From Collimonas sp. OK242 (GTDB lineage: Bacteria; Pseudomonadota; Gammaproteobacteria; Burkholderiales; Burkholderiaceae_D): DNA of 64,000 nt. The notes under the pieces were generated by a model. The model ran no database searches. It was given only the letters and a program-made list of their open reading frames with translations, and was not told the DNA's origin. The stretch covers positions 1 through 64,000 of the forward strand of contig NZ_FNOR01000020.1 of the NCBI RefSeq assembly GCF_900107095.1. Direction: 5' to 3'. Below, piece after piece: positions 1-8,991 of the stretch; the first letter of the stretch is position 1, and the number at the start of each line of letters is the position of its first letter. A program made the position numbers and the translations under genes.

Positions 1-490
1 TGGCGCCGATACGGGCGCAGGCTTGCATCGCGACCACGCCTTCGATCGACATCGGCATGTAGATGACGACCCGGTCGCCCTTCTTGATGCCGAGCGATTT
101 CAGGCCATTGGCGAACTGGCAGACTTTTTTATGTAGTTCCTGATAAGTGACCTTGGTGACATCGCCGCTGTCGGTTTCAAAGATCACCGCGACTTTGTCC
201 GCATTGCCATTGTGCAAATGGACGTCGAGACAATTGTAGGAAACGTTCAGCTTGCCGTCGCCAAACCATTTGTAGAACGGCGCATCGGATTCGTCCAGCA
301 CCTTGGTGAAAGGCGTTTGCCATTGCAGGTGTTCACGGGCCAGGCGGCCCCAGAAGCCCTGCTCATCCTGTTCGGCTTCGGCCACCAGAGCGCGATACGC
401 GTCCATGCCGGAAATTGCCGCAGTTTTGGAAAATTCTGCCGGGGCGGGAAAAATGCGGGTTTCCTGACCAAAGGTTTCGATGTTCGCCAT
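1..490 (-). CDS. acs: acetyl-CoA synthetase, N-terminal part (cut by window edge)
   Basis: Reading the minus strand from the ATG at 490 gives 163 codons that stay open to the left edge, so the 3' end lies outside the window. The protein starts [17 protein letters not shown] and contains [20 protein letters not shown], the typical N-terminal cap of AMP-forming acetyl-CoA synthetases, followed by the start of the adenylation domain ([17 protein letters not shown]). The enzyme makes acetyl-CoA from acetate, ATP and CoA in the cytoplasm. GGAGACAGC just before the ATG is a good ribosome binding site. The catalytic motifs are not in the window, so a propionyl-CoA synthetase cannot be fully excluded, although the N-terminus looks like Acs. 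Confidence 0.9.
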   Translation of the reverse strand, partial: MANIETFGQETRIFPAPAEFSKTAAISGMDAYRALVAEAEQDEQGFWGRLAREHLQWQTPFTKVLDESDAPFYKWFGDGKLNVSYNCLDVHLHNGNADKVAVIFETDSGDVTKVTYQELHKKVCQFANGLKSLGIKKGDRVVIYMPMSIEGVVAMQACARIGA

Positions 491-507
491 GCTGTCTCCT
501 GCTTTTA

Positions 508-535
508 ATAATAATTAACGCCAAGTTGACGTCAA
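508..535 (-). promoter_or_regulatory. likely acs promoter
   Basis: On the minus strand TTGACG (535-530) is followed after 16 bases by TATTAT (513-508), about 20 bases before the acs start codon. The -35 box lies in the 10-base palindrome TTGACGTCAA (526-535). Assigned by eye only. Confidence 0.35.
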
Positions 536-653
536 AAATAAACTTTTACACTTACTCAGGCCTTACACAGATTTCTTTTGAAGAATCCCCCGCTAGCGCT
601 ACCAGAGCGCCACAGTCGGTTATCATCGCACATTCAGCCCAATTCGACAGCCC

Positions 654-1541
654 ATGCAACACACAAAGTCCTACGTTTACCTGGCACTGGCCATGATGCT
701 GGTGGGCGCCAATATCGGTTTCGGTAAAGCAATCATCGCTGTGATGCCGGTGCTAGTGTTCGGCTTGTTGCGGTTTGTGATCGCCGTGGCCGTGATGGCG
801 CCGCAGTTCTTCAAAGCCGCGCCGCGCCTGGCGCGCCATGAATGGCTGACGCTGTTTGGCCAGGCTTTCTTCGGTACGTTTTTATTTACGCTGTGCATGT
901 TGTACGGGGTGCAGCACACCACCGCTACCGCTGCGGGTGTGATTACCAGCACCTTGCCTGCCGCAGTGGCAATCCTGTCGCGCCTGATCCTCAAGGAAGG
1001 ACTGCAGCCGCGCACGCTGGCCTCGATCCTGCTGGCCATTGCCGGCATTGCCGTACTCAACCTGAGCAAGACTAACGGCGGCGACACCTCGGTGATCGGC
1101 AATCTGTTTGTCATGGCTGCTGTGCTGTGCGAAGCCACTTACGTGGTGCTGTCCAAGCGCCTGACGCAAACCCTGTCGCCGCTGCGGATCACCGCTTACA
1201 GCCATCTGTTCGGCTTGTTGCTGATGCTGCCGTTCGGCCTTGCCGCCGCCCTGTCTTACGATTTCGGCCAGGTCACGGCCGGCATGTGGATGCTGATCTT
1301 CTGGTATGCGCTGGCGGCAAGCGTGATCGCGTTCTGGCTATGGCTGACCGGCACCAAACACGTGCCAGCCAATGTAGCAGGCATCTTCACTGCCTTGATG
1401 CCGCTGGCGGCGGCCTTTATCGGCGTGGTGTTTTTGCATGAGAGTTTGAGCTGGGGCCATTTTGCGGCATTGGCGCTGGTGCTGACCGGAATCGCGGTGG
1501 CAAGTTGGCCGCAGCCCATGAAAACCGTGCAAGAAGTGTAA
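654..1541 (+). CDS. EamA/DMT-family transporter
   Basis: A 295-residue protein made almost entirely of hydrophobic segments, consistent with about ten membrane helices in two EamA repeats (roughly residues 8-135 and 145-285). Length and pattern fit the drug/metabolite transporter superfamily, which exports metabolites or amino acids from the inner membrane. Typical features are the early GANIGFGKAI turn and a second-repeat start at GNLFVMAAVLCEATYVVLSK. It is divergent from acs across 163 bases. The substrate cannot be read from the sequence. Confidence 0.85.
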   Translation: MQHTKSYVYLALAMMLVGANIGFGKAIIAVMPVLVFGLLRFVIAVAVMAPQFFKAAPRLARHEWLTLFGQAFFGTFLFTLCMLYGVQHTTATAAGVITSTLPAAVAILSRLILKEGLQPRTLASILLAIAGIAVLNLSKTNGGDTSVIGNLFVMAAVLCEATYVVLSKRLTQTLSPLRITAYSHLFGLLLMLPFGLAAALSYDFGQVTAGMWMLIFWYALAASVIAFWLWLTGTKHVPANVAGIFTALMPLAAAFIGVVFLHESLSWGHFAALALVLTGIAVASWPQPMKTVQEV

Positions 1542-1575
1542 AATAGCGACGCCCGATTCCTTCCCGATAATTCCA

Positions 1576-1665
1576 ATGAGCAACATTCAACCTTCTGCGT
1601 CCAAACAAACCATCGGCCTCCTGCCGAATCCGGTCTGCACGGGCCGCCGGCTGCATCTGTTGTAA
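1576..1665 (+). CDS. possible 29-codon ORF upstream of fumA
   Basis: ATG to TAA encodes MSNIQPSASKQTIGLLPNPV and nine more residues, ending LHLL. It lies between the transporter and fumA, and ends 69 bases before the fumA ATG. No strong ribosome binding site precedes it and I recognise no family. It could be a leader ORF or chance. Confidence 0.15.
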   Translation: MSNIQPSASKQTIGLLPNPVCTGRRLHLL

Positions 1666-1734
1666 TTTCTATCGCGGATTTTTACCGATTTTTTTACCCA
1701 ATACGTTCACCGAATCCCATTACCGAGAAACGCC

Positions 1735-3282
1735 ATGACCACCCTCACCACAGTCAAGCAAGAAGATCTCATCGAGTCGGTAGCCGCTGCGCTCCAGTAC
1801 ATCAGCTATTACCATCCCGTCGACTATATCCAGCACCTGGCGCGCGCTTACGAGCAGGAGCAAAGTCCTGCGGCGAAAGACGCGATTGCGCAGATCCTGA
1901 CCAACTCGCGCATGTGCGCCGAAGGCAAGCGGCCGATCTGCCAGGACACCGGCATCGTCAACGTGTTCCTGAAAATCGGCATGGATGTGCGCTTCGAGGG
2001 CTTCAAGGGTTCCATCACCGATGCCGTCAACGAAGGCGTGCGCCGCGGTTACCTGAATCCGGACAATATGCTGCGCGCCTCGATCGTGGCCGATCCGCAA
2101 TTCGAGCGCAAGAACACCAAAGACAACACGCCAGCCGTGGTGCACATGGAACTGGTGCCGGGCAATACGATTGACGTGCAGATCGCGGCTAAAGGCGGCG
2201 GTTCGGAAAACAAGACCAAGTTCGCCATGCTGAATCCTTCCGATTCGCTGGTCGACTGGGTCATGAAGACTGTGCCGACCATGGGCGCCGGCTGGTGCCC
2301 GCCGGGCATGCTCGGCATCGGTATCGGCGGTACGGCGGAACGGGCGATGCTGATGGCCAAGCAAGTGTTGATGGAAGATATCGACATGTACGACCTGCTC
2401 AAGCGCGGCCCGCAAAACAAGACGGAAGAATTGCGTATCGAACTGTTCCAGAAGGTCAATGCGCTGGGCATCGGCGCGCAAGGACTGGGCGGCCTGACCA
2501 CCGTGCTCGACGTCAAGATCATGATGCATCCGACCCATGCGGCATCGAAGCCGGTAGCGATGATTCCAAACTGCGCGGCGACCCGTCACGGCCACTTCGT
2601 GCTCGACGGTTCCGGCCCGGCCTACATGGAGCCGCCATCGTTGTCGGAATGGCCGGAAGTGCATTGGGTGCCGGATACCGAGAAATCGAAACGGGTTGAT
2701 CTCAACACGCTGACCAAAGAAGAAGTCGCCTCCTGGAAGCCTGGCCAGACCTTGCTGTTGAACGGAAAGATGCTGACCGGCCGCGATGCCGCGCACAAGC
2801 GTATCCAGGAGATGCTGGCCAAGGGCGAGAAGCTGCCGGTGGATTTCACCAACCGCGTGATCTATTACGTTGGTCCGGTTGATCCGGTGCGCGATGAAGT
2901 GGTTGGCCCGGCCGGCCCGACTACCGCTACCCGCATGGATAAATTCACCGACATGATGCTGGAGCAAACCGGCTTGATTTCGATGATCGGCAAATCGGAA
3001 CGCGGCCCGGAAGCTATCGAGTCGATCAAGAAGCACAAGTCGGCTTATCTGATGGCGGTGGGCGGCGCGGCTTACCTGGTTTCCAAGGCGATCAAGTCGG
3101 CGCAGGTGCTGGGCTTTGCCGACCTTGGCATGGAAGCGATCTACGAGTTCGACGTCAAGGACATGCCGGTAACGGTGGCGGTCGATTCCAACGGTATTTC
3201 GGTGCACAACACCGGGCCGAAGGAATGGCAGGAAAAGATCGCGCACGCAGCGCTGTCGAAGATCCCAGTGACCGCCATCTGA
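1735..3282 (+). CDS. fumA: class I (iron-sulfur) fumarate hydratase
   Basis: A 515-residue class I fumarase, converting fumarate to malate in the TCA cycle with a [4Fe-4S] cluster. Candidate cluster cysteines sit in RPICQDTGIVNVF (about residue 67), GAGWCPPGMLGIGIGG (about 188) and MIPNCAATRHGHF (about 280). The C-terminal beta domain begins near KRVDLNTLTKEEV and includes GPAGPTTATRMDKF. Length and layout match the single-chain enzymes of Burkholderiales. It lies 23 bases ahead of murI on the same strand, so they may share a transcript. A long open frame on the opposite strand is a coding shadow. Confidence 0.95.
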   Translation: MTTLTTVKQEDLIESVAAALQYISYYHPVDYIQHLARAYEQEQSPAAKDAIAQILTNSRMCAEGKRPICQDTGIVNVFLKIGMDVRFEGFKGSITDAVNEGVRRGYLNPDNMLRASIVADPQFERKNTKDNTPAVVHMELVPGNTIDVQIAAKGGGSENKTKFAMLNPSDSLVDWVMKTVPTMGAGWCPPGMLGIGIGGTAERAMLMAKQVLMEDIDMYDLLKRGPQNKTEELRIELFQKVNALGIGAQGLGGLTTVLDVKIMMHPTHAASKPVAMIPNCAATRHGHFVLDGSGPAYMEPPSLSEWPEVHWVPDTEKSKRVDLNTLTKEEVASWKPGQTLLLNGKMLTGRDAAHKRIQEMLAKGEKLPVDFTNRVIYYVGPVDPVRDEVVGPAGPTTATRMDKFTDMMLEQTGLISMIGKSERGPEAIESIKKHKSAYLMAVGGAAYLVSKAIKSAQVLGFADLGMEAIYEFDVKDMPVTVAVDSNGISVHNTGPKEWQEKIAHAALSKIPVTAI

Positions 3283-3305
3283 TTCGACCTGATTGAATTA
3301 GCACG

Positions 3306-4172
3306 ATGACCAGTAGCGCTCAAGAAATGCCGATGGCGCAAGTTGCGCCCATCGGCATTTTTGATTCCGGTATCGGCGGCTTGTCGGTGCTGCATCATAT
3401 CCATCAGCATTTGCCGCACGAAGATCTTTTGTATTTTGCCGATTCGGCTTACGCTCCATATGGCGATAAATCGGAAGCGGAAATTTCCGCGCGCTCGCTG
3501 GCGGTAACGGAATTTCTTCTGCACAGCGGCGTCAAGGCGCTGGTGGTTGCTTGCAATACCGCCACCACCGCCGCCATCAAGGCGATACGCAGCGCTTATC
3601 CAGACTTGCCGGTGATCGGTATCGAACCCGGGCTCAAGCCGGCCGCCGCGCAAAGCCAGAGCAAGATCGTCGGCGTATTGGCTACCAAAGCCACCCTGCT
3701 GAGCGCCCGGTTGCTGGCGCTGCAACAGCAAATCAGCGCGGCCAGCGGCGTGCGCTTTGAGCTGCAAGCCTGCGTCGGCCTGGTCGACCAGATTGAAAAA
3801 GGCGAATTGCGCTCCGCCCCAACCGCGCTGCTGCTGCGGCGGTATATCAGTCCGTTGATACAGCAAGGCGCCGATACGCTGGTGCTCGGCTGCACCCACT
3901 ACCCTTTCGTCCGGCCTCTCATCGAGGAAATCGTTGGCGAGCTGACGGCCCGGCCGGTCGCCATTATCGATACCGGCGCCGCGGTCAGCCGGCAACTGGT
4001 GAAGGTCTTGAATGAAAACATGCTACTGCGCACTTGCGCGCGCGAAGGCCAGATGGGCGCTTTCACCAGCGGCAGCCAGTCGGCCCTGACGACCGCATTT
4101 TCCAGCTTGCTGCAGCTGCATCCACCGGTGTCGGTGGCGGCCACAATTGCCCAGCCTGCAGGAATTTTATAA
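3306..4172 (+). CDS. murI: glutamate racemase
   Basis: A 288-residue cytoplasmic enzyme interconverting L- and D-glutamate, which supplies D-Glu for peptidoglycan. The two catalytic cysteines are in VACNTATT (Cys83) and LGCTHYPF (Cys196). The N-terminal substrate motif IGIFDSGIGGLSVL is intact. MPMAQVAPIGIFDSG, beginning eight codons in, is an alternative start, since the first residues are not conserved in the family. It follows fumA closely. Confidence 0.95.
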   Translation: MTSSAQEMPMAQVAPIGIFDSGIGGLSVLHHIHQHLPHEDLLYFADSAYAPYGDKSEAEISARSLAVTEFLLHSGVKALVVACNTATTAAIKAIRSAYPDLPVIGIEPGLKPAAAQSQSKIVGVLATKATLLSARLLALQQQISAASGVRFELQACVGLVDQIEKGELRSAPTALLLRRYISPLIQQGADTLVLGCTHYPFVRPLIEEIVGELTARPVAIIDTGAAVSRQLVKVLNENMLLRTCAREGQMGAFTSGSQSALTTAFSSLLQLHPPVSVAATIAQPAGIL

Positions 4173-4188
4173 AAAACGATGAATTAAT

Positions 4189-4217
4189 TTGCCAAGCGGC
4201 GGGCAAGTTTGTATAAT
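4189..4217 (+). promoter_or_regulatory. promoter of tRNA-His
   Basis: TTGCCA (4189-4194), a 17-base spacer and TATAAT (4212-4217) form a near-consensus sigma-70 promoter. It lies just after murI and about 55 bases before the tRNA. Confidence 0.7.
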
Positions 4218-4272
4218 TGCCAGCTGCCTTAGTGCTGAATAAGCATGACGGTAATTGCAGTAGTACAGCAAT

Positions 4273-4349
4273 GGTGGCTGTAGCTCAGTTGGTAGAGTCC
4301 AGGATTGTGATTCCTGTTGTCGTGGGTTCGAGCCCCATCAGCCACCCCA
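4273..4349 (+). tRNA. tRNA-His (anticodon GTG)
   Basis: A complete cloverleaf of 77 bases. It has the extra 5' G typical of tRNA-His, a seven-pair acceptor stem GTGGCTG/CAGCCAC, the D arm AGCTCAGTTGGTAGAGT, the anticodon loop TTGTGAT with GTG, the T arm with TTCGAGC, and CCA encoded at 4347-4349. Confidence 0.97.
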
Positions 4350-4429
4350 ACTAATTCAATAAAATCAAATAGTTACACAATATTTGAGTTTCGTGTCGTA
4401 AAACAGCGACATCCAGGATTTACCCCAAA

Positions 4430-4454
4430 AGCCCATCCATTCGATGGGCTTTTT
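4430..4454 (+). terminator. intrinsic terminator after tRNA-His
   Basis: AGCCCATC (4430-4437), the loop CATTC and GATGGGCT (4443-4450) form an eight-pair stem followed by a T run. It should end the tRNA-His transcript and lies before the convergent LysE gene. Confidence 0.75.
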
Positions 4455-4488
4455 GCATTTATGCGCGGTAATCTTGCAACCGTGACTC

Positions 4489-5130
4489 TCAGGCGCTGCG
4501 CTTAACAAAAAACAGCGCCGTTCCCACTCCCATCAACACGCCGCCGAAGAAACGGTTCTGTTTCTTGACTGCGCGCGCATCGCGAAAATAGCCTTGCATG
4601 GTCGATGCAGCAAAGGCGTAGCTGTGCATCACCACCAGATCGACTGTACACATGGTCGCGGCAAGCAACAGCAACTGCGGTAGCAATGGACTTTCGCCGC
4701 TGATAAATTGCGGCAAGACCGCCACCATGAAAATAATCCCTTTGGGATTGGTAGCGTTGGTCATGAACCCCAGCAGCATGCGCTTGCGCATGGTTGGCGG
4801 CGTTGATTGCATGGCCGGCTCAGGCTGCTGGAGCGCGGCGGCGTCTACCTTGGCCCGCCATTGGCTCAAGCCCAGGTAAATCAGGTACAGCGCGCCGACC
4901 GTCTTAACTGCCGTAAACATGGTCTCGGAAGCCAGCAAGATCGAGCCCACTCCGGCGCCGGCCACAAAAAGAATCAGCAACAAACCCAGCTGCAAGCCGG
5001 CGATGGTGGCGGAAGTTCTCTTGACGCCATACGACAGGCCATGCGACATCGACAACACTGCGCCGGAGCCGGGAGAAATGGCAATCAGCCAACAGGCGGC
5101 AAAAAAGGTAAACCAGGTATGGAAATTCAT
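4489..5130 (-). CDS. LysE/RhtB-family exporter
   Basis: A 213-residue inner-membrane protein with about six hydrophobic segments. The family N-terminal signature appears as SPGSGAVLSMSHGLSYG, followed by SILLASETMFTAVKTVGALY and LIYLGLSQW. LysE/RhtB proteins export amino acids or related compounds. It is convergent with tRNA-His. A second LysE-type gene lies on the other side of cfa (6627-7283). The substrate is unknown. Confidence 0.85.
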   Translation of the reverse strand: MNFHTWFTFFAACWLIAISPGSGAVLSMSHGLSYGVKRTSATIAGLQLGLLLILFVAGAGVGSILLASETMFTAVKTVGALYLIYLGLSQWRAKVDAAALQQPEPAMQSTPPTMRKRMLLGFMTNATNPKGIIFMVAVLPQFISGESPLLPQLLLLAATMCTVDLVVMHSYAFAASTMQGYFRDARAVKKQNRFFGGVLMGVGTALFFVKRSA

Positions 5131-5298
5131 GATCGGGAAATAATGGAAATGGCGAATATTAACTGCGTGAAATTAGCGGCAGAAGGTTAGCAGCGACTAT
5201 TTGTTATCTGTCTTGAGTCGGGCCCGACAGGATATCACTACCCGCCAATCCTGGCTGCGGAGCAGATTCCGGCGCTCAATTAGAACGATTTGCTGCAG

Positions 5299-5330
5299 AT
5301 GGCTATCTCATCAGGGATAGCCATTTTTTT
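5299..5330 (+). terminator. hairpin with T run between exporter and cfa
   Basis: ATGGCTATC (5299-5307) pairs with GATAGCCAT (5316-5324), and seven T follow on the plus strand. Both neighbouring genes are on the minus strand, where the hairpin ends cfa but is not followed by T. The polarity therefore does not match the adjacent gene. It may still stop transcripts entering from the left. Confidence 0.5.
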
Positions 5331-5339
5331 CTTGAGAAA

Positions 5340-6509
5340 TCAGCGCACCGAACGATAAGGCTGGCTGCGCCCGCGCTTGCTTAGAACCAGTTGCCAGAGT
5401 TGTCCCTGGCCAGAACGGAAAAACCCGGCCGAGGAGAGTATGAAATATTTCCACATGCGATAGAAACGTTCGTCGTATTTGGCTGACAGCTGCGGCCACG
5501 CCCGTTCGAAGTTGTCCCACCATGCCATCAGGGTGAGGTCGTAGTCGCGGCCGAAATTGTGCCAGTCCTCGATCAGGAAGCGCCCTTCCAGCACCTCCGT
5601 GATCTCCTTGGCGGACGGCAGATGGCCGTTGGGAAAAATGTACTTGTCGAGCCAGACATCGCGCTTCTTTTCGGTCACGTAGTTGCCGATGGTGTGCAAC
5701 AGAAACAAGCCCTCTGGCGCCAGCAGCTTTCCCGTGACATCGAAGTAAGCGGCGTAATTTTTTGCACCGACGTGTTCGAACATGCCGACTGAAACAATCT
5801 TGTCATATCGCCCGCTGAGCTGTCGATAATCGGTCAGTTCGATTTTTACCGGCAGTCCGGCACAACGTTCTTGCGCGAGTTTTTTCTGCTCTTTCGAAAT
5901 CGTGATGCCAACCACTTCAACCTGATAATTTTCCGCCGCATAACGCGCCAGGCCGCCCCACCCGCAGCCGATATCCAGCAGGCGTTCGCCCGGTTTCAAC
6001 TCCAGCTTCCGGCAAATCAATGCCAGTTTATGCTGCTGCGCTTGTTCAAGATTGCCGGCGCGCGCCCAATAAGCGCAGGAATACATCATGCTCGAATCGA
6101 GCATACTTTCGAACAGATCGTTGCCGATATCGTAGTGCTGCTCGCCGACCTGGAATGCGCGGCTCCTGGTTTGCAGGTTGAAGAAATTCTGCCGCAGGAT
6201 TTCCAGGAAAAATTTTATCTTTGCGGGGCCGACAACCGTTTGCTCAAGATCGTGGCTGGTGACCCTGAAGAAGAACTCATCCAGGCTGGCGCAATCCCAG
6301 TCGCCATCCATATACGATTCACCGATGCCGAGTTCCCATTTCGAAAACATCTTCTGAAAGAAAATCGGATCGTGGATTTGCATATCCCACGGCTGCTCGC
6401 CATTCAACCCGATGCCCGCATGTTCAAACAGCTGCCGGATGATCTTTGGCGCGTTTGCGTTCATGTCGAACGTTGCCGGGATGGTCTTGCCGACTTCCAC
6501 TTTATCCAT
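5340..6509 (-). CDS. cfa: cyclopropane-fatty-acyl-phospholipid synthase
   Basis: A 389-residue enzyme that uses S-adenosylmethionine to cyclopropanate unsaturated acyl chains of membrane phospholipids. SAM motif I is LLDIGCGWGGL (residues 177-187). Other family hallmarks are MMYSCAYWARAGNLEQAQQ (141-159), EQHYDIGNDLF (123-133) and GMFEHVGAKNYAAYF. The length matches bacterial Cfa (about 380). AGAAGGAAG precedes the ATG. It stands alone between two exporter genes on the same strand. Confidence 0.93.
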   Translation of the reverse strand: MDKVEVGKTIPATFDMNANAPKIIRQLFEHAGIGLNGEQPWDMQIHDPIFFQKMFSKWELGIGESYMDGDWDCASLDEFFFRVTSHDLEQTVVGPAKIKFFLEILRQNFFNLQTRSRAFQVGEQHYDIGNDLFESMLDSSMMYSCAYWARAGNLEQAQQHKLALICRKLELKPGERLLDIGCGWGGLARYAAENYQVEVVGITISKEQKKLAQERCAGLPVKIELTDYRQLSGRYDKIVSVGMFEHVGAKNYAAYFDVTGKLLAPEGLFLLHTIGNYVTEKKRDVWLDKYIFPNGHLPSAKEITEVLEGRFLIEDWHNFGRDYDLTLMAWWDNFERAWPQLSAKYDERFYRMWKYFILSSAGFFRSGQGQLWQLVLSKRGRSQPYRSVR

Positions 6510-6580
6510 GTAGTACTTCCTTCTAAGGTAGCGTTATGGAACAGCTTTTGTATCGATGCAAACGGGGCAGTTATCGAGTC

Positions 6581-6600
6581 AGTTCAAGTCGATTCAAGTC
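6581..6600. repeat. 10-base tandem duplication
   Basis: AGTTCAAGTC is followed directly by GATTCAAGTC and then AGTT, a short imperfect tandem repeat between cfa and the next exporter gene. Function unknown. Confidence 0.5.
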
Positions 6601-6626
6601 AGTTGGCGGCCGCAGACGTGTTGAGC

Positions 6627-7283
6627 TCAGCTTGCGGGACGCCGCAGGAACGCCAGCAACAGACCAAACCCTATCATCAGCGAACCACTGGCGCGGTTGA
6701 ACCAGCGGAATCGTCCGCCGGTATTGGTGAGTGTCCCTAGCCTGGTGCCGATAGCGGCGTAGATGGCGATCGCTACCAGCTCAAACAACAGGAAAGTTGC
6801 TCCCAGCACGATGAAGCTGGTCGTATAGCTCGAACGATCGACGAATTGGGGAAAGAACGCGGTGAAGACGAGGATCGCCTTGGGGTTTCCGGCCGCCACC
6901 AGGAATTCTTGCTTGGCTAAGCGACGCAACTTGTCAGCGGGAAGCTCGAGGCGAGTTTTAACATGATCAGCATTGTCGGTGGATCCCGACAGCGCGATCG
7001 GCGCAGAACGGAACAATTTTATGCCCAGCCATACCAGGTAAGCGGCGCCAGCATATTTCAATATCGTGAACAGCGTTTCCGACGCAATCAGCAGCGCCCC
7101 CAGGCCAAAGCCGGAGATGGCGATCATGACCGCAAAGGCCAGCAATCGCCCGCATGCCGCGAGAATGGAATAACGCATGCCATCGCGCGCGCCGTTGGAC
7201 AAGGACAGCACGTTATTCGGACCGAAAGCCATGTTTATGGCGAAGCAGGCTGGCACGAAAAGCCAGTAATTTTGAAATGACAT
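6627..7283 (-). CDS. LysE/RhtB-family exporter
   Basis: A 218-residue membrane protein with the family signature AFGPNNVLSLSNGARDGM near the N-terminus and LIASETLFTILKYAGAAYLV in the middle, with about six membrane segments. It probably exports an amino acid or related metabolite. It resembles the exporter at 4489-5130 in layout but is clearly divergent. It lies downstream of a glyoxalase-like gene fragment on the same strand. Confidence 0.87.
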   Translation of the reverse strand: MSFQNYWLFVPACFAINMAFGPNNVLSLSNGARDGMRYSILAACGRLLAFAVMIAISGFGLGALLIASETLFTILKYAGAAYLVWLGIKLFRSAPIALSGSTDNADHVKTRLELPADKLRRLAKQEFLVAAGNPKAILVFTAFFPQFVDRSSYTTSFIVLGATFLLFELVAIAIYAAIGTRLGTLTNTGGRFRWFNRASGSLMIGFGLLLAFLRRPAS

Positions 7284-7320
7284 GGCAAGTATCTCTGTTT
7301 AAAATTTCAACTGACGTACT

Positions 7321-7416
7321 CAGTAATTCAAGCCTGTTCCCGAACGGGTCTGCCGTAAATATACGCGTGAATCCTGCGATTGGCACATCGTTCTTTACAA
7401 ACAGCGACCACGCCTG
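7321..7416 (-). pseudogene. C-terminal remnant of a VOC (glyoxalase-like) gene
   Basis: Between the exporter and the aldo/keto reductase the minus strand encodes, without a start codon, QAWSLFVKNDVPIAGFTRIF followed by TADPFGNRLELL. The pattern F-x-R-I-x-x-x-DPFGNRLELL is the C-terminal signature of vicinal-oxygen-chelate proteins. An in-frame TGA at 7419-7417 sits directly upstream, and the reductase stop codon lies only about 10 bases away. The rest of the VOC gene is therefore missing, probably lost by a deletion that brought the reductase gene against its tail. Confidence 0.65.
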
Positions 7417-7426
7417 TCAACCACAC

Positions 7427-8275
7427 TTATCTCATGTCGAGCGGAGTACTCCGAAGCGGCGGCGCAAATGCCTGGTCAAGCTCCGCCAGATCCTGTGCCG
7501 TGAGCAGAATATCCAGCGAAGCGCGATTCTCGCGGACGTGCGCCGGATCGACCGCCTTCGGAATCGCTATGACATGCTCCTGCCGCAGCAGCCATGCCAA
7601 AGCTATCTGAGCCGGGCTGGCGTCATGGCGTCTGGCGATCTCTTTCAGATGCGGATTGTTCAGCAGCCGCCGCTGCTCGTTCGCGGCAGACTCGAGCGGC
7701 GAGTACGCCATCACAGGCATGGCGTGCTCGCGGCACCAGGGCAGCAAGTCCCATTCAGCGCCTCGCCGCATCAGGTTGTATAGCAGCTGGTTGGCCGCGA
7801 CCTGGTCGCCGCCAGGCAATGCGCTCGCTTCCAGCATATCGTTTCTGTCGAAATTGCTGACACCGAAATCGCGTATTTTTCCTGCCTTCTTGAGCGACTC
7901 GAACGCCTCAAGCGTTTCCGCCAGCGGAACCGAACCGCGCCAGTGCAACAGGTAGAGATCGAGATAATCGCTGCCGAGCCGCCGCAAGCTGCGCTCGCAG
8001 GCGAGCAGCATTGCGCGGCGATCAGCGTTATGCGGATAGACCTTGCTGACCAGGAATACCTCGGCACGCCGCCCCTGGATTGCCTTGCCCACGACTTCTT
8101 CGGCGCCGCCGTCGGCATACATCTCCGCCGTATCGATCAGGGTCATGCCGAGATCCATGCCCAGTCGCAGCGCATCAATCTCTCGCTTTTTATGAACCGG
8201 GTCCTCCCCCATGTACCAGGTTCCCTGTCCCAATATTGGTATCGCGTTGCCCGAAGGTAAAAGTAAAGTTTTCAT
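7427..8275 (-). CDS. aldo/keto reductase
   Basis: A 282-residue NAD(P)H-dependent oxidoreductase of the AKR fold. The catalytic tetrad is visible: Asp48 and Tyr53 ([11 protein letters not shown]), Lys78 (LVSKVYPHN) and His111 ([11 protein letters not shown]). It probably reduces aldehydes or ketones in the cytoplasm. It lies 31 bases after a TetR regulator on the same strand, so the regulator probably controls it. Confidence 0.9.
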   Translation of the reverse strand: MKTLLLPSGNAIPILGQGTWYMGEDPVHKKREIDALRLGMDLGMTLIDTAEMYADGGAEEVVGKAIQGRRAEVFLVSKVYPHNADRRAMLLACERSLRRLGSDYLDLYLLHWRGSVPLAETLEAFESLKKAGKIRDFGVSNFDRNDMLEASALPGGDQVAANQLLYNLMRRGAEWDLLPWCREHAMPVMAYSPLESAANEQRRLLNNPHLKEIARRHDASPAQIALAWLLRQEHVIAIPKAVDPAHVRENRASLDILLTAQDLAELDQAFAPPLRSTPLDMR

Positions 8276-8306
8276 GATCGGCTCACTCTGAAGGAAAAAG
8301 AAACGT

Positions 8307-8840
8307 TCACCTTGGCTGTAAAACCGAGAGAATCAGGTCGACCTGCTGTTCCGTGACGCGCGGGCCATCCAAGGTGGAGTATCCAACCCAGGCCCAATAC
8401 GCCCAGTGCCCGAGCGTCGTCGCCTGGTCTTTTTTCCAGCCGGCGTCACGTAATAATTTATCCAGATAGTCGATCCGCCTTTGATCCACCCGCGCTTGTA
8501 TTGCGCAGGCATGCTGGTTGTTCAAAGACCAGGAGCGTATGGCCCTGGCCAGCGTAAAATCCGCCGCCACGGAACCGATGAACCATTTGCGCAGTTTGCT
8601 GGCGGCGTCGCCGCCCATCCCTTCGACACACGCAATCGCATCCTGCGTGTGACCTTGCGCCCATTCCTCCAGCAAGGCGGATTGGTATTCCTCCAGGTTT
8701 TTAAAATGCCAATAGAAGCTGCCTTTGGTGACGCCCAGCCGCTGGGCAATCGCCGTGATGCGCAAGCCGTCCGGGCCGTCGCTGGCGAGCGCTGACAAGC
8801 CGGCCTCCAGCCAGCTTGTGCGGTTTTTTTTCTGATCCAT
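8307..8840 (-). CDS. TetR-family transcriptional regulator
   Basis: From the internal ATG at 8840 the protein has 177 residues. It begins [14 protein letters not shown] and carries the helix-turn-helix [20 protein letters not shown] at about residues 24-43. The open frame continues upstream to 8936, but those codons would run through two palindromes and do not look like a TetR N-terminus. No strong ribosome binding site decides the start. It probably represses itself, the downstream aldo/keto reductase and perhaps the divergent DUF4336 gene. Confidence 0.87.
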   Translation of the reverse strand: MDQKKNRTSWLEAGLSALASDGPDGLRITAIAQRLGVTKGSFYWHFKNLEEYQSALLEEWAQGHTQDAIACVEGMGGDAASKLRKWFIGSVAADFTLARAIRSWSLNNQHACAIQARVDQRRIDYLDKLLRDAGWKKDQATTLGHWAYWAWVGYSTLDGPRVTEQQVDLILSVLQPR

Positions 8841-8847
8841 TGCATCA

Positions 8848-8911
8848 CCATACCCAAAGGTATTGACAAATGCAATGGCAGCTGTGACCATCGCCATACT
8901 CAAAGGTATGG
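8848..8911. promoter_or_regulatory. paired palindromic operators of the TetR regulator
   Basis: CCATACCCAAAGGTATTG (8848-8865) and CCATACTCAAAGGTATGG (8894-8911) are two copies of one palindrome, CCATAC-6-GTATGG, the second perfect. Their centres are 46 bases apart. They lie between the divergent regulator and DUF4336 genes, and a TTGACA (8863-8868) overlaps the first copy. Size and position fit dimeric TetR binding. Confidence 0.7.
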
Positions 8912-8991
8912 AAGATTGCCGTTGCGATGATTCCATCGATTCATTGATTTATCCGATACGACAAAAGAATTGCTGCGAAAGGATTATCGCA

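Noticed and set aside
1720-3246. A 508-codon open frame on the minus strand opposite fumA
   Set aside because: His/Arg/Gln-rich translation with no family match; fumA on the other strand is unambiguous, and the open frame follows from its codon bias.
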